From Cobetia amphilecti (GTDB taxonomy: Bacteria > Pseudomonadota > Gammaproteobacteria > Pseudomonadales > Halomonadaceae), in assembly GCF_020217465.1 (NCBI RefSeq), contig NZ_CP084115.1, positions 186,001 to 250,000 of the forward strand: a stretch of DNA of 64,000 nt, given 5' to 3'. The position numbers were made by a program, and so were the translations under genes. Positions 1-12,452 of the stretch are shown here, in pieces. Under the pieces are notes generated by a model that had not been told where the DNA came from, ran no database searches, and saw nothing but the letters and a program-made list of their open reading frames with translations. How positions within the stretch are numbered: position 1 is the first letter of the stretch; each line of letters begins with the position of its first letter.

Positions 1-345
1 GCGCTGATCGTGCTCGTCCTTCTCCAGCAGGGCAAGGGTGCCGAAGCTGGCGCTGCCTTTGGTGGCGGTGGTGCTTCCCAGACCGTTTTCGGGTCCAGCG
101 GTAGCGGCAACTTCCTCGCGCGCTTCACGGGTGTTCTGGCCGCGGGCTTCTTCGCGACCTCTCTGACACTGGCCTGGTTCGCGTCCAACGCCAACCAGCC
201 GTCAGTCGAAGCGGGCATTCCGAATGCCAGCGTGATCGAGCAGCAGAAAAATTCACTGCCATCACTTGACGACTCCGAGGAAAGTGTGGAGAATACGTCG
301 CCAGTGCTTGAGGAAAGCGGCAACGCAGACCAACCAGCACTCTAA
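1..345 (+). CDS. secG: Protein-export membrane protein SecG (5' end cut by window)
   Basis: SecG is the small accessory subunit of the SecYEG translocon in the inner membrane and helps SecA-driven export. The visible part starts inside the first membrane helix ([13 protein letters not shown]) and continues with the SecG hallmark [24 protein letters not shown] and a second hydrophobic helix, then a polar acidic tail of about 50 residues ending at a TAA. The frame is open to base 1, so the start codon lies outside the window; the GTG at base 10 is not the start. SecG followed by a tRNA-Leu gene is the usual gammaproteobacterial order, which supports the call. Confidence 0.93.
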   Translation, partial: ALIVLVLLQQGKGAEAGAAFGGGGASQTVFGSSGSGNFLARFTGVLAAGFFATSLTLAWFASNANQPSVEAGIPNASVIEQQKNSLPSLDDSEESVENTSPVLEESGNADQPAL

Positions 346-346
346 G

Positions 347-372
347 GAATTCAAGGCGTTAACTTTGAATTC
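347..372 (+). other. Stem-loop between secG and tRNA-Leu
   Basis: An 8-bp perfect inverted repeat (GAATTCAA / TTGAATTC) surrounds a 10-base loop directly after the secG stop codon. No T-run follows, so it looks more like an mRNA 3'-end protecting or processing hairpin than a terminator. The tRNA downstream may be co-transcribed with secG. Confidence 0.4.
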
Positions 373-407
373 TTCCGGGTAACGTCTCAGGCGATACCCG
401 CCCCCGT

Positions 408-494
408 GCCGAAGTGGTGGAATTGGTAGACACGCTATCTTGAGGGGGTAGTGACCTTATGGTCGTGGGGGTTCAAGTCCCCCCTTCGGCACCA
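408..494 (+). tRNA. leuU: tRNA-Leu (anticodon GAG)
   Basis: Class II tRNA of 87 bases with encoded CCA. The acceptor stem is GCCGAAG/CTTCGGC and the anticodon stem CTATC/GGTAG encloses loop TTGAGGG, giving anticodon GAG. A long variable arm and the GGTTCAAGTCC T-arm follow. It lies just after secG, the same place as leuU in Escherichia coli. Confidence 0.95.
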
Positions 495-554
495 TCTTGT
501 TAGATCGATTGGCAGTCTGGACGCAACTCTGCCACCTTGGAAAGACGTCATTCC

Positions 555-583
555 TTGACCTCCTTTTTCGGTGACATTACCAT
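555..583 (+). promoter_or_regulatory. Probable sigma-70 promoter of the initiator tRNA
   Basis: TTGACC (555-560) and TACCAT (578-583) are separated by 17 bases and end 14 bases before the mature initiator tRNA. The -35 box is good and the -10 box is fair. It would serve the tRNA and possibly read through into the nusA operon. Confidence 0.45.
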
Positions 584-597
584 CGTCCGACTATTGT

Positions 598-674
<77 letters not shown>

Positions 675-686
675 AGTTTCTTGAAA

Positions 687-713
687 GGCCCCTTCCTATG
701 AAGGGGCTTTTTG
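687..713 (+). terminator. Rho-independent terminator after tRNA-fMet
   Basis: Stem GCCCCTTC/GAAGGGGC (688-695 with 700-707), 4-base loop, followed by five T. It separates the tRNA from rimP and can act as a partial terminator or attenuator, since in relatives the operon is partly read through from the tRNA promoter. Confidence 0.85.
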
Positions 714-797
714 TTAGCACCAGTGCCAATCAGCCACCTAGCTCTCTTCTCTACTCCCGGTCAGGTGCCTGATGCAACTGCTGTAGGAGCCTCGTCT

Positions 798-1256
798 GTG
801 TCAACCAAGGACGCTGCGCTTAACGCGCTTATCGATCCAGTCGTCTCTGCTCTGGGCTTCGAGCTCTGGGGTATCGACTATCTCTCCCAAGGCAAGCAGT
901 CCCGTCTGGTGATCTATATCGACCATCCCGATGGCATTACCGTGGACAACTGCGCAAACGTCAGTCGTCAGGTGGGTGCCGTACTGGATGTCGAAGACCC
1001 CATTACCGGTCAGTTCCAGCTTGAAGTCTCGTCTCCAGGCATGGATCGTCCGTTGTTCACGCTTGACCAGTACGAGCGCTACATCGGTCACGTGGTGGCA
1101 CTGCGACTTCGCCAGGCCTTCGATGGCCAGCGCAAGTTCCAGGGGCTGGTGACTGGCACCGAAGACGGTGATGTCGTGATCCGGGTCGATGAAGAAGAAT
1201 ACTGCTTTCCCATTGAAAGCATCGACCAGGCACGCATTGTGCCGCAGTTCAAATAA
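798..1256 (+). CDS. rimP: Ribosome maturation factor RimP
   Basis: RimP (152 aa) helps assembly of the 30S subunit head. The family signatures are present: ALGFELWGIDY near the N-terminus, LVIYIDHPDGITVDNC, the PGMDRPLF segment around the middle and the C-terminal SH3-like barrel. The GTG at 798 is chosen because TAGGAG sits about 8 bases upstream and the length then matches E. coli RimP (150 aa). An upstream TTG in frame at 711 overlaps the terminator hairpin and is not credible. First gene of the nusA-infB operon. Confidence 0.93.
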   Translation: MSTKDAALNALIDPVVSALGFELWGIDYLSQGKQSRLVIYIDHPDGITVDNCANVSRQVGAVLDVEDPITGQFQLEVSSPGMDRPLFTLDQYERYIGHVVALRLRQAFDGQRKFQGLVTGTEDGDVVIRVDEEEYCFPIESIDQARIVPQFK

Positions 1257-1332
1257 CTGACGTTGTCGGCACACCGCTCGCGTTGCGAGCCCGGGTCGAT
1301 GCGCAAGGACAGGTTTCTGGCGAGGCAAAGTC

Positions 1333-2826
1333 ATGAGCAAAGAGATTCTGCTGGTCGTTGACGCCATCTCCAACGAGAAAGGCGTGCCGCGGGATGTGAT
1401 TTTCGAAGCCGTCGAAGCGGCATTGGCTTCGGCGTCACGCAAGCGTTTCGATCAGGAAGAGGCGGATATCCGCGTCAAGATCGATCGTGTCACCGGTGAT
1501 TACGCGACCTACCGTCGCTGGACCGTCGTCGAAGACGACGAGTTCGAGACGCCGGACTACGAGATCAAGGCCAGCATCGCCGAACAGCGCGAAGAGCCGC
1601 TGGCGCTGGGTGCCGTGGTCGAGAAGCAGATCGAATCCGAAGCGTTCGGTCGCATCGCTGCACAGACCGCCAAGCAGGTCATCGTGCAGAAGGTGCGCGA
1701 GGCCGAGCGTGCGGAAGTGGTGCGCCTTTACGCCGAGCGTGAAGGTGAGCTGGTCGCGGGTATCGTCAAGAAGACGACACGTGATGGCCTCATCATCGAT
1801 CTGGGCGACAACGCCGAAGGCTTCCTGCCGCGCGGTGAGATGATTCACGGCGAGCGCTACCGCTTGAACGAGCGGGTTCGTGCCCTGCTGTGGAAAGTCG
1901 ACGCGGATGCTCGTGGTTCTCAGCTGATCCTGTCGCGTACGCGTCCTGAGCTGATCATCGAGCTGTTCAAGATCGAAGTCCCGGAAATCGCCGAGCAGCT
2001 GATCGAGATCAAGGGTGCTGCCCGTGATCCGGGCTCGCGCGCCAAGATCGCGGTCAAGAGCAACGACAAGCGTATCGATCCGATCGGTGCCTGTGTCGGC
2101 ATGCGTGGTTCACGCGTGCAGGCCGTGTCCAATGAACTACGTAACGAACGCGTGGATATCATCCTGTGGGATGACAATCCTGCCCAGCTCGTCATCAACG
2201 CCATGGCGCCGGCAGATGTCGGTTCCATTCTGGTCGACGAAGACACCCATTCCATGGATGTCGCTGTCGCTGCGGACAACCTGGCTCAGGCCATCGGCCG
2301 CAGCGGTCAGAACGTTCGTCTGGCCAGTGAGCTGACCGGTTGGCAGCTCAACGTCATGACCGAGGCGGAAGCCGAGGGCAAGCGCGAGCAGGAAATCGAC
2401 AGTTTCGTCGAATATTTCATCACTCATCTCGAGATTGAAGAGGATCTAGCCCGTGTCCTGGTGGACGAGGGCTTCACCTCACTCGAGGAAATCGCCTATG
2501 TCCCGCTCGAGGAAATGCTCGAGGTCGAGGGCTTTGACCAGGATCTGGTCGAGGAGCTGCGCGCTCGGGCCAAGGATGAACTGCTGAATCTCGCCATCGC
2601 CACTGAAGAGCAACTGGACGGCGCACAGCCGGCCGAAGACCTGCTCAACATGGAAGGCATGGAGAGTCATCTGGCATACATCCTGGCCAGCAAGGGTATC
2701 GTCACCATGGAAGACCTTGCTGAGCAGGCCATCGATGATCTGAAAGACATCGATGGCGTCGACGAAGAGCGAGCAGCGGCGTTGATCATGACCGCCCGCG
2801 CGCCCTGGTTCGCAAGCGAACAGTAA
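1333..2826 (+). CDS. nusA: Transcription termination/antitermination factor NusA
   Basis: NusA (497 aa) binds RNA polymerase and modulates pausing, termination and rRNA antitermination. In order: an N-terminal polymerase-binding domain (1-130), an S1 domain (about 135-200, [10 protein letters not shown]), two KH domains (GACVGMRG near residue 252 and AIGRSGQNV near 320) and two acidic C-terminal repeats (about 365-490, each with helix-hairpin-helix-like L-x-x-I/V-D-G-V/F segments). The length matches the E. coli protein, including both acidic repeats. A GAGGCAAAG ribosome binding site precedes the ATG. It sits between rimP and infB as usual. Confidence 0.97.
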   Translation: MSKEILLVVDAISNEKGVPRDVIFEAVEAALASASRKRFDQEEADIRVKIDRVTGDYATYRRWTVVEDDEFETPDYEIKASIAEQREEPLALGAVVEKQIESEAFGRIAAQTAKQVIVQKVREAERAEVVRLYAEREGELVAGIVKKTTRDGLIIDLGDNAEGFLPRGEMIHGERYRLNERVRALLWKVDADARGSQLILSRTRPELIIELFKIEVPEIAEQLIEIKGAARDPGSRAKIAVKSNDKRIDPIGACVGMRGSRVQAVSNELRNERVDIILWDDNPAQLVINAMAPADVGSILVDEDTHSMDVAVAADNLAQAIGRSGQNVRLASELTGWQLNVMTEAEAEGKREQEIDSFVEYFITHLEIEEDLARVLVDEGFTSLEEIAYVPLEEMLEVEGFDQDLVEELRARAKDELLNLAIATEEQLDGAQPAEDLLNMEGMESHLAYILASKGIVTMEDLAEQAIDDLKDIDGVDEERAAALIMTARAPWFASEQ

Positions 2827-2854
2827 CTAGGTCACGGGCTCAGGAGGGTCGTAC

Positions 2855-5299
2855 ATGTCAGAAATGACAGTCAAAGAATTCGCCAAGAAGGTGGGCCGCG
2901 AGTCAGCCCGCCTACTGGAACAGATGCATGAAGCGGGTCTGAAGCACAAGTCAGAGAACGACGCCGTCTCTGAGGTCGACAAGCAGAAGTTGCTTGATCA
3001 CCTCACCAAGAGCCACGGTGGTGGCGCCGCTCCGGCAGCGCCCAAGAACCGCATTACCCTGACCCGCAAGACCAAGTCTCGCATCAACACGGGTAGCGGT
3101 CGCGGCAAGTCCATCGAGGTGCAGGTGCGCAAGAAGCGTACCTACGTCAAAGAGGGCGAAGAGCAGGCTGCAGAAGCGCCGGCTGCTGCTGCACCGGCAG
3201 CTGCCGTTGCGGACAAGCCGGCTGCGGCACCGCAGCGCGAAGAGCGTCGTGGCAATGACAACCGTCGCGAAGAGCGTCCGCGTCAGAGTGCACCGGCTGC
3301 TGCCGCTGCACCGGCCGCCGACGCTGCGCCGGAAGTCAATGCGCCGCCGAAGGAGCCGCGTGGTGATGCACCGCGTCGCGCCAAGGCTGCGCCGCGTGAT
3401 GAATCACGTGATCGTCGCGAAGCCCGTGAAGACCGTAGCGAACGCAAGCGTGGCGGGGCCAAGAAGGTCAAGCGCGCCGAGCGTCGCGGTGGTCGTCGTG
3501 GTGGCCGTGATGCCAACCGTCAGCCGCCGAAGCCGGTCCAGACCTTCGTCCGTGAAGTCTCCATCCCTGAGTCCATCTCAGTGGCAGACCTCGCCGACAA
3601 GATGGCCGTCAAGGCGTCTGAAGTGATCAAGACCATGTTCAACATGGGCGCTGCGGTCACCATCAACCAGACGATCGATCAGGAAACCGCGACCATCGTG
3701 GTCGAGGAAATGGGCCACACGCCCAAGCTGATCAAGGATGACGCACTCGAGACAGCCGTTCTCGAAGGCATCTCCTACGAAGGTGAGCAGATCACCCGCG
3801 CGCCGGTCGTTACCGTCATGGGTCACGTCGACCACGGCAAGACCTCGCTGCTGGATTATATCCGCCGCACCAAGGTTGCCACAGGTGAAGCGGGTGGTAT
3901 CACCCAGCACATCGGTGCCTACCACGTCGAACACGACAACGGTGACATCACCTTCCTGGATACCCCGGGCCACGCGGCGTTCACCGCCATGCGTGCTCGT
4001 GGTGCCAAGGCGACCGACGTCGTCATCCTGGTGGTGGCTGCCGATGATGGCGTGATGCCGCAGACCATCGAGGCTGTCGAGCACTCCAAGGCCGCGGGTG
4101 TCCCGATGGTCGTGGCGGTGAACAAGATCGACAAGCCGGGTGCTGATCCGGACCGCGTCAAGAATGAGCTGTCCCAGCACGGTGTCATCTCCGAGGAATG
4201 GGGTGGTGATACCCAGTTCGTCCACGTTTCCGCCAAGACCGGCGAAAACATCGACGCGCTGCTCGAAGGTGTCCTGCTGGTCTCCGAAGTTCTCGAACTT
4301 CAGGCCGTGCCGTCCGCGCCGGGTAAAGGCGTCGTGGTCGAGTCCCGTCTCGACAAGGGCCGTGGCCCGGTCGCGACCGTGCTGGTCCAGAACGGTACGC
4401 TGAAGAAGGGCGATATCGTCCTCGCCGGCCTGCATTACGGCCGTGTGCGTGCGCTGATCAACGAACTCGGCAAGCAGGTCGATTCCGTGGGTCCGGCCAT
4501 GCCGGTCGAGATCCAGGGCCTGGGTGGCACGCCGGACGCCGGTGAAGAGTTCACCGTGGTCCCGGACGAGAAGAAGGCACGTGAAGTCGCCAACTTCCGT
4601 CAGGGCAAGTACCGCGAAGTGCGCCTGGCACGTCAGCAGAAGGCCAAGCTGGAGAACATGTTCTCCCAGATGGGTCAGGACGAAGTCGCCAAGGTCAACG
4701 TCGTCCTCAAGGCCGATGTGCAGGGTTCTCTGGAAGCCATCCGTGGCGCGCTGGAAGAGCTCTCCACCGAAGAAGTCAAGGTGGCCGTGGTCTCTTCCGG
4801 TGTCGGTGGTATCACCGGTACCGATGCCAACCTGGCACTCGCTTCCGAAGCGATCCTGGTCGGCTTCAACGTCCGTGCTGACGCCTCCGCGCGTGAGATC
4901 GTCGAACGTGAAGGTCTGGATCTGCGCTACTACAGCGTCATCTACCAGCTGATCGACGAGGTCAAGCTGGCCATGACTGGCATGCTGGCACCGGAATTCC
5001 GCGAGCAGATCGTCGGTGTTGCCGAAGTGCGCGATGTCTTCAAGGCACCGAAGATCGGCGCGATCGCCGGTTGTATGGTCGTCGAAGGCAACATGTACCG
5101 CTCCAAGCGCATCCGCGTGCTGCGTGACAACGTGGTCATCTATGAAGGCGAGCTGGAATCCCTGCGTCGCTTCAAGGATGACGTCAACGAAGTCCGCAAC
5201 GGCATGGAATGTGGTATCGGCGTCAAGAACTACAACGACGTGCAGGTTGGCGACAAGATCGAGGTGTTCGACCAGATCCAGGTCGAGCGCACGCTCTGA
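2855..5299 (+). CDS. infB: Translation initiation factor IF-2
   Basis: IF-2 (814 aa) is the GTPase that positions fMet-tRNA on the 30S subunit and promotes subunit joining. The N-terminus carries an IF2_N domain ([11 protein letters not shown]), then an Ala/Pro/Arg-rich linker (about residues 60-235), a second IF2_N-like domain ([12 protein letters not shown]) and the G domain with G1 GHVDHGKT (323-330), G3 DTPGH (369-373) and NKID (423-426). The C-terminal half holds the beta-barrel and the fMet-tRNA-binding domain. It is somewhat shorter than E. coli IF-2 (890 aa), mainly in the linker. A strong CAGGAGG site precedes the ATG. Confidence 0.98.
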   Translation: MSEMTVKEFAKKVGRESARLLEQMHEAGLKHKSENDAVSEVDKQKLLDHLTKSHGGGAAPAAPKNRITLTRKTKSRINTGSGRGKSIEVQVRKKRTYVKEGEEQAAEAPAAAAPAAAVADKPAAAPQREERRGNDNRREERPRQSAPAAAAAPAADAAPEVNAPPKEPRGDAPRRAKAAPRDESRDRREAREDRSERKRGGAKKVKRAERRGGRRGGRDANRQPPKPVQTFVREVSIPESISVADLADKMAVKASEVIKTMFNMGAAVTINQTIDQETATIVVEEMGHTPKLIKDDALETAVLEGISYEGEQITRAPVVTVMGHVDHGKTSLLDYIRRTKVATGEAGGITQHIGAYHVEHDNGDITFLDTPGHAAFTAMRARGAKATDVVILVVAADDGVMPQTIEAVEHSKAAGVPMVVAVNKIDKPGADPDRVKNELSQHGVISEEWGGDTQFVHVSAKTGENIDALLEGVLLVSEVLELQAVPSAPGKGVVVESRLDKGRGPVATVLVQNGTLKKGDIVLAGLHYGRVRALINELGKQVDSVGPAMPVEIQGLGGTPDAGEEFTVVPDEKKAREVANFRQGKYREVRLARQQKAKLENMFSQMGQDEVAKVNVVLKADVQGSLEAIRGALEELSTEEVKVAVVSSGVGGITGTDANLALASEAILVGFNVRADASAREIVEREGLDLRYYSVIYQLIDEVKLAMTGMLAPEFREQIVGVAEVRDVFKAPKIGAIAGCMVVEGNMYRSKRIRVLRDNVVIYEGELESLRRFKDDVNEVRNGMECGIGVKNYNDVQVGDKIEVFDQIQVERTL

Positions 5300-5326
5300 T
5301 AGCGCCCCTGCAAGGAGAGATCACGG

Positions 5327-5752
5327 ATGCGTGAATACAGCCGTACTGACCGCGTGGCGGACCAGATCCAGCAAGAGCTCGCGCTGTTGATTCAGCGCGA
5401 GGTCAAGGACCCGCGCCTTGGCATGCTGACGGTCAGCGCCGCCAAGGTCAGCCGCGACCTGTCCTACTCCGATGTCTACGTGACCCTGCTGGGTGACGAC
5501 AGCCCGGAACGCATCAAGGAAAACCTCGCCGTGCTCAAGCGCGCGGCAGGTTTCCTGCGCTCCCAGCTGGCGCGCACCATTCAGCTGCGTCACGTGCCGG
5601 AACTGCGTTTTCATTACGATGAAAGCGTCGTTCGTGGCCATCACCTGTCCTCACTGATCAACGATGCGGTCGCTGACGATCGCAAGCGCAGTGCTGAACG
5701 CGGTGATGACGACAGCGAAGATGGTGCCCCGGGCACCACGCCGGACGCCTGA
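5327..5752 (+). CDS. rbfA: 30S ribosome-binding factor RbfA
   Basis: RbfA (141 aa) is a cold-shock assembly factor for the 30S subunit. It has the KH-like fold signature: RTDRVADQIQQELA at the N-terminus, DPRLGMLTV and the VLKRAAGFLRSQLAR helix, then VPELRFHYDES. The C-terminal tail is acidic. AAGGAGAG precedes the ATG. Its TGA overlaps the truB ATG by one base (TGATG), which suggests translational coupling. Confidence 0.96.
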   Translation: MREYSRTDRVADQIQQELALLIQREVKDPRLGMLTVSAAKVSRDLSYSDVYVTLLGDDSPERIKENLAVLKRAAGFLRSQLARTIQLRHVPELRFHYDESVVRGHHLSSLINDAVADDRKRSAERGDDDSEDGAPGTTPDA

Positions 5753-6681
5753 TGGCGCGTCGTCGTCGCGGCTTGCCGATCGATGGCGTTCTGTTGCTGG
5801 ACAAGCCCAAGGGCATGTCCAGCAACTATGCGCTTCAGAAGGCTCGTCGCCTCTACCAGGCGCAGAAGGCCGGTCATACCGGCACGCTCGACCCGATGGC
5901 GACCGGCTTGTTGCCGGTCTGCTTCGGGGAAGCGACCAAGTTCTCCTCGCATCTTCTCGAGGCAGACAAGGTCTATCGGGCACGGATCAAGTTTGGCCAG
6001 GTCACCGATACCGGTGATGCGGAAGGCACGGTGATTCGCGAGCGGGAGATTCCCGAGATTGCGCAGGCCGAGCTGGACGCGGTGCTGGACAGGTTCCGTG
6101 GCGAGATAGATCAGGTACCGCCGATGTACTCCGCGCTCAAGCACCAGGGACGTCCGCTCTATGAGCTGGCGCGCCAGGGGATTGAAATCGAGCGTGCAGT
6201 CCGTCGCGTTACCATCTACAATATGGCGCTTCTTGCGCGGCACTCCGATGGCATCGAGATCGAAGTGGCGGTCAGCAAGGGTACCTACATACGCAGTCTG
6301 GCCGAGGATATCGGCGAGGCGCTGGGCTGTGGAGCCCACCTCACGGCACTGCGTCGTCTCAAGACGGGCCCGTTCACGGGTGATGCCATGCTGGATTTCG
6401 AGCGCCTCGAGGCGCTGGCTGACCAGCAGGCACGTGAAGGCGTTCTGTTACCTGTCGACATCCTGCTCGATCATCTCCCGTGTCTCGACATCACTGCCGA
6501 GATGGCGCGGATGATATTGCGTGGTCAACAGGCTGAAACGACGACAGGGTCGCTGGAAGTGGACTCCCTGGCTCGTGTGTATCAGGACCAGCAGTTGCTC
6601 GGGCTGGTCCGGATTGCGGCGGAGGGCGTCATCGCTCCTCGCCGACTGCTCAGTTCTGCCGTCGAGGCGGCGGCTGGGTGA
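5752..6681 (+). CDS. truB: tRNA pseudouridine(55) synthase TruB
   Basis: TruB (309 aa) makes pseudouridine 55 in the T-loop of tRNAs. The catalytic motif GHTGTLDPMATG places the nucleophilic aspartate at residue 47, and the YSALKHQGRPLYELAR and GTYIRSLAEDIG motifs are present. A C-terminal PUA-like part follows (about 245-309). The start codon overlaps the rbfA stop. Confidence 0.97.
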   Translation: MARRRRGLPIDGVLLLDKPKGMSSNYALQKARRLYQAQKAGHTGTLDPMATGLLPVCFGEATKFSSHLLEADKVYRARIKFGQVTDTGDAEGTVIREREIPEIAQAELDAVLDRFRGEIDQVPPMYSALKHQGRPLYELARQGIEIERAVRRVTIYNMALLARHSDGIEIEVAVSKGTYIRSLAEDIGEALGCGAHLTALRRLKTGPFTGDAMLDFERLEALADQQAREGVLLPVDILLDHLPCLDITAEMARMILRGQQAETTTGSLEVDSLARVYQDQQLLGLVRIAAEGVIAPRRLLSSAVEAAAG

Positions 6682-6779
6682 GCTGATTGCGGCCTCGCCG
6701 CAAGCCGCATGAAGACTGCAAATATGCGTGGTCTTCGACATTTCTAATCTATCAAGCATATTGCTTACTGGAGAGACAG

Positions 6780-7049
6780 ATGGCACTTACCGCTGAGAAG
6801 AAGGCTGAGATCGTTACCGAATTCGGCCGTGGCGAGAACGACACCGGTTCCCCGGAAGTTCAGGTTGCTCTGCTGAGCGCCAACATTGATGGCCTGCAGG
6901 GTCACTTCAAGGCCAACAAGCAGGATCACCACTCCCGTCGTGGTCTGATCCGCATGGTCAACCAGCGCCGCAAGCTGCTTGACTACCTCAAGCGCAAGGA
7001 CTTCGAGCGTTACACCGCTCTGATCCAGCGTCTGGGTCTGCGTCGCTAA
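6780..7049 (+). CDS. rpsO: 30S ribosomal protein S15
   Basis: S15 (89 aa) binds the central domain of 16S rRNA. The sequence carries the family segments [20 protein letters not shown] and RRKLLDYLK, and it has exactly the usual length. The ATG at 6780 has a GGAGAG site; an upstream in-frame start at 6687 only adds a non-family extension. It lies between truB and pnp, as in most Proteobacteria. Confidence 0.98.
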   Translation: MALTAEKKAEIVTEFGRGENDTGSPEVQVALLSANIDGLQGHFKANKQDHHSRRGLIRMVNQRRKLLDYLKRKDFERYTALIQRLGLRR

Positions 7050-7061
7050 TCAGCGATGTTG

Positions 7062-7087
7062 CCGCCATGCACTTCGGTGCATGGCGG
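7062..7087 (+). other. Very stable C(UUCG)G hairpin after rpsO
   Basis: An 11-bp perfect stem (CCGCCATGCAC/GTGCATGGCGG) is closed by a UUCG tetraloop. It begins about 12 bases after the rpsO stop and is followed by GC-rich sequence, not T's. It is probably an RNA 3'-end barrier or RNase site between rpsO and pnp, upstream of the true terminator. Confidence 0.7.
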
Positions 7088-7105
7088 GCCCCCGGTGGGC
7101 ACAGG

Positions 7106-7142
7106 AAAACCGACACTGCCTGCGGGCGGTGTCGGTTTTTTT
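7106..7142 (+). terminator. Rho-independent terminator after rpsO
   Basis: Stem AAAACCGACAC/GTGTCGGTTTT with a T-run of seven. It sits between rpsO and pnp, so pnp probably also has its own promoter or is reached by read-through. Confidence 0.85.
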
Positions 7143-7297
7143 GTGCCTGATACCGAGGTGATCCGGGCTTCAGATCAGAGGCTCGACCCGCGCTGCAGCC
7201 CGCTTGTCGCGTGGGATCAACCCGCTTTTCATTGCCTGTGGCGCGCTTTACCATGAGCGCCTGGCATCGATGACTATCAGATTAAAGGACATGCGCC

Positions 7298-9439
<2,142 letters not shown>

Positions 9440-9508
9440 CAGATCGTCGCGGAGAGCCCCCGCCCCGGTCTTGCCTGCTCTGCATGAGAGGCGAATCCTC
9501 CGGGCAAG

Positions 9509-9545
9509 AAAAAGCCCCCGCCAGGTCACTGGCGGGGGCTTTTGC
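9509..9545. terminator. Bidirectional terminator between pnp and the thiolase gene
   Basis: A 13-bp stem (AAAGCCCCCGCCA/TGGCGGGGGCTTT) with a 6-base loop has T's on the plus side and A's on the other, so it can serve both convergent genes. Confidence 0.9.
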
Positions 9546-9607
9546 ATATCTCCCTGCTCGAGATTGCGCGAGCGGCGGGAGCTCATGCGGTCGGCAGGTG
9601 TGAGCGA

Positions 9608-10789
9608 TCAGCTGCGCTCGATGGCCAGCGCGACACCCTGACCGCCACCGATGCACAGGGTCGCCAGACCCTTCTTGGCATCACGCTCGATCATCTCGTG
9701 CACCAGCGAGACCAGCACACGGCAGCCGGAGGCGCCGATCGGGTGGCCGAGGGCAATGGCGCCGCCATTGACGTTGACCTTGTCGACATCCCAGCCCAGC
9801 TCCTTGTTGACCGACAGGGCCTGGGCGGCGAAGGCTTCGTTGGCTTCGATCAGGTCGAGGTCTTCCAGGCTCCAGCCGGCCTTCTTGAGGCACAGGCGAG
9901 TCGCCGGCGCCGGGCCGATGCCCATGATCTTCGGATCAACACCCGCGTTGGAGTAGGCCTTGATGGTCGCCAGCGGCGTCAGGCCCAGCTCGCGTGCCTT
10001 GTCGGCGGAGCACAGCATGACCACGGCAGCGCCGTCGTTGAGCGCCGAGGCGTTGCCGGCGGTAACGGTGCCATCCTTCTTGAAGGCCGGGCGCATGCCG
10101 CCGAGCTTCTCGGCCGTGGTACCGGCGCGCGGGTTCTCGTCGGTATCGAAGACGATCGGGTCGCCCTTGCGCTGCGGGATCTCGACCGGGACGATCTGGC
10201 CCTTGAAGCGGCCAGCTTCGATGGCTGCGCAGGCCTTCTGCTGAGAGGCGGCCGCGAAGGCGTCCTGGGCTTCACGGGTGATCTCGTATTTCTCGGCCAG
10301 ATTCTCGGCGGTGATGCCCATGTGGATGTCATTGAAGGCATCCCACAGACCGTCGTGGACCATGGAGTCGATCGCCTTCCAGTCGCCCATGCGCTTGCCG
10401 TCACGCGAGTTGGGCAGCACGTGCGGAGACAGGGACATGTTTTCCTGACCGCCGGCCAGAATCAGCTCGGCATCGCCGCAACGGATGGCCTGGGTGGCCA
10501 GGTGCAGCGCCTTGAGGCCAGACCCGCAGACCTTGTTGATGGTCATGGCGGGCACGCCTTCCGGCAAGCCTGCCTTGATGACCGCCTGACGTGCCGGGTT
10601 CTGACCGCACCCTGCTGTCAGCACCTGACCCAGAAGCACTTCATCGACCTGATCGCCACTGACACCCGTGCTGGCGAGGATATCCTTGATGACATGTGCG
10701 CCGAGATCCGCGGCGGAAATGCCAGCCAGGCTGCCACCGAAGGCGCCTACGGCGGTACGACGGGCTGCTACGATCACCACATCCTGCAT
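9608..10789 (-). CDS. Acetyl-CoA C-acetyltransferase (thiolase)
   Basis: A 393-aa degradative/biosynthetic thiolase that interconverts two acetyl-CoA with acetoacetyl-CoA (PhaA/AtoB group). The nucleophilic cysteine is Cys88 in [10 protein letters not shown]. The C-terminal half has [21 protein letters not shown] and the second active-site motif CIGGGQGVA. The inner ATG at 10789 is preferred because CAGGAGC lies 7 bases upstream; a start at 10828 would add 13 residues. It is monocistronic and converges on pnp. It could supply PHA synthesis or short-chain degradation; nothing nearby decides this. Confidence 0.93.
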   Translation of the reverse strand: MQDVVIVAARRTAVGAFGGSLAGISAADLGAHVIKDILASTGVSGDQVDEVLLGQVLTAGCGQNPARQAVIKAGLPEGVPAMTINKVCGSGLKALHLATQAIRCGDAELILAGGQENMSLSPHVLPNSRDGKRMGDWKAIDSMVHDGLWDAFNDIHMGITAENLAEKYEITREAQDAFAAASQQKACAAIEAGRFKGQIVPVEIPQRKGDPIVFDTDENPRAGTTAEKLGGMRPAFKKDGTVTAGNASALNDGAAVVMLCSADKARELGLTPLATIKAYSNAGVDPKIMGIGPAPATRLCLKKAGWSLEDLDLIEANEAFAAQALSVNKELGWDVDKVNVNGGAIALGHPIGASGCRVLVSLVHEMIERDAKKGLATLCIGGGQGVALAIERS

Positions 10790-11094
10790 CTGAACGCTCC
10801 TGTTCTCTTGCGAGACTGTCTGAGTCAATTGGCTGCGACTATGGCCATGCCATCAAGCGGGCGAGGCGCAGTCCTGCTGAGGTGAGATTCCAGCATAAGG
10901 CAGTTTTGTGCGGTGCGGCAATCGCCAAAGGGCATCTCCAGTGTCAGCCTTTAGCCATACGTATCGCCTGTCCAGACGGCACGACGCCAGCGCTCTGGCA
11001 GGCAGGGCTGGCGTCGTGTTGGAGCGCTCGCGGCAGGCTCGAGGCCTGAAAGCATCAGCCCTCAGGGCGTGGAGCGGCAGGCAGCAAGGGGTGC
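10790..11094 (-). other. Intergenic region between panD and the thiolase gene
   Basis: No gene seen. An 11-bp perfect inverted repeat (CACGACGCCAG/CTGGCGTCGTG, 10980-10990 with 11008-11018) without a T-run may end the pan transcript. A weak possible thiolase promoter on the minus strand is TTGCCG-18-TATGCT (10921 down to 10892). Confidence 0.35.
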
Positions 11095-11475
11095 TCAGGC
11101 CATCTGGACCGGGATGGCGTTGGCCGTATGGCTGACCTCGTTGCCTTCCATCAGATAGACCATGGAGGGCTTGTGCGCGTCCAGTTCGCTCTCGGCGTAG
11201 TGGGCGAAGGCGCAGATGATCACGCGGTCGCCGACGTCGGCCTGGTGGGCTGCGGCGCCGTTCACCGAGATGATCTTCGAGCCTTCTTCGCCGCGAATGG
11301 CATAGGTGGTGAAGCGCTTGCCGTTGTCCACGTTGTAGATCTGGATCTGTTCATACTCACGAATGCCTGCCATGTCGAGCAGGTCGCCATCGATGGCGCA
11401 GGAGCCCTCGTAGTTGAGGACGGCGTGAGTCACGCGGGCCATGTGCAGCTTGGCCTTGAGCATGATGGCTTGCAT
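11095..11475 (-). CDS. panD: Aspartate 1-decarboxylase proenzyme PanD
   Basis: PanD (126 aa) makes beta-alanine for pantothenate. It is a pyruvoyl enzyme formed by self-cleavage at Gly24-Ser25, visible in NYEGSCAID. The length equals that of the E. coli enzyme and the motif ISVNGAAAH is present. GGAGA lies 7 bases before the ATG at 11475. It follows panC with a 122-base gap. A PanZ-like protein, which in E. coli drives PanD maturation, is encoded at 55817-56251. Confidence 0.96.
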   Translation of the reverse strand: MQAIMLKAKLHMARVTHAVLNYEGSCAIDGDLLDMAGIREYEQIQIYNVDNGKRFTTYAIRGEEGSKIISVNGAAAHQADVGDRVIICAFAHYAESELDAHKPSMVYLMEGNEVSHTANAIPVQMA

Positions 11476-11597
11476 CAGGATGTCTCCAGTTGAGCGCCGC
11501 CGGGCGCAGATCGAGGCCCTGGGACCAGGGCCATGGCGCGTATGACGTGGCGGACAGTGCCACGCCAGGGTGCAAGGCGGCGCAGTCTAATCAGGCA

Positions 11598-12452
11598 TCA
11601 GGCCACCGGCAAGGCGACCTTCAGGTTATCGAGCAGGCGCGTACGGCCCAGATGAGCGGCGACCAGAATCACCGCCTCGCGCGTGTCATCCTCGACCGCC
11701 CCCAGGTCAGCCGCGCGGCGCAGCTCGAGATAGTCCGGCTTGAAGCCGCTCTCGCTGATGGCGGCCAGTGCCTCGCGCAGCGCCACATCACGCGCCACGC
11801 CCTGCTCAAGGCGAGCCTTCAGGGCGTCGAGGCACTGCTTGAGACGCGGCGCGATGGCGCGCTCCTGCGTACTCAGGTAGCCGTTGCGTGATGACAGTGC
11901 CAGACCATCCTCAGCACGCACGATGGGCACACCGATGATCTCGATGCCGAAGTGCAGGTCGCGGTTGAGCTTGCGGATCACGGCCAGCTGCTGGAAGTCC
12001 TTCTCGCCGAAACAGGCGACTTCAGGGCGCACCAGATTGAACAGGATGCTGACGACGGTGGCGACGCCATCGAAGTGACCTGGACGGTTGCCGCCGCACA
12101 GGCCTTCGGAAACGCCCGGCACCTGCACGTTGCACAGTCCGTCGCGGCCCGCGGGGTAGAGTTCCGCCGTCGAGGGGGCGAACAGCAGGTCACATCCTTC
12201 TGCGGCCAGCGCATTCTGGTCGGCCTCGAGGGTGCGCGGATAGCTGTCGAGGTCTTCGCCGGGGCCGAACTGCAGCGGATTGACGAAGATACTCGCGACG
12301 ACCATGTCGGCATGGCGGCGCGCTTCACGGACCAGCGACAGGTGGCCGGCATGCAGGTTGCCCATGGTCGGCACCAGGGCGATACGCAGGCCATCGCGGC
12401 GTGCCTGGGCGAGTTGCTCGCGCAGGGCGTTGATCTGGGAGACGGTTTTCAT
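11598..12452 (-). CDS. panC: Pantothenate synthetase PanC
   Basis: PanC (284 aa) condenses pantoate and beta-alanine using ATP. The nucleotidyltransferase motif PTMGNLHAGH puts the two histidines at 34 and 37. FGEKDFQQLAVI and the SSRNGYL segment (KMSKS equivalent) are also present. The ATG overlaps the panB stop by one base, which indicates coupled translation. Confidence 0.97.
   Translation of the reverse strand: MKTVSQINALREQLAQARRDGLRIALVPTMGNLHAGHLSLVREARRHADMVVASIFVNPLQFGPGEDLDSYPRTLEADQNALAAEGCDLLFAPSTAELYPAGRDGLCNVQVPGVSEGLCGGNRPGHFDGVATVVSILFNLVRPEVACFGEKDFQQLAVIRKLNRDLHFGIEIIGVPIVRAEDGLALSSRNGYLSTQERAIAPRLKQCLDALKARLEQGVARDVALREALAAISESGFKPDYLELRRAADLGAVEDDTREAVILVAAHLGRTRLLDNLKVALPVA

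Noticed and set aside
711..797. Longer rimP starting at TTG 711
   Set aside because: It would overlap the terminator stem and add a non-family N-terminus; GTG 798 has a good ribosome site.
9542..10885. Plus-strand open frame of 447 codons
   Set aside because: It is the antisense shadow of the thiolase gene, which has full catalytic motifs on the minus strand.
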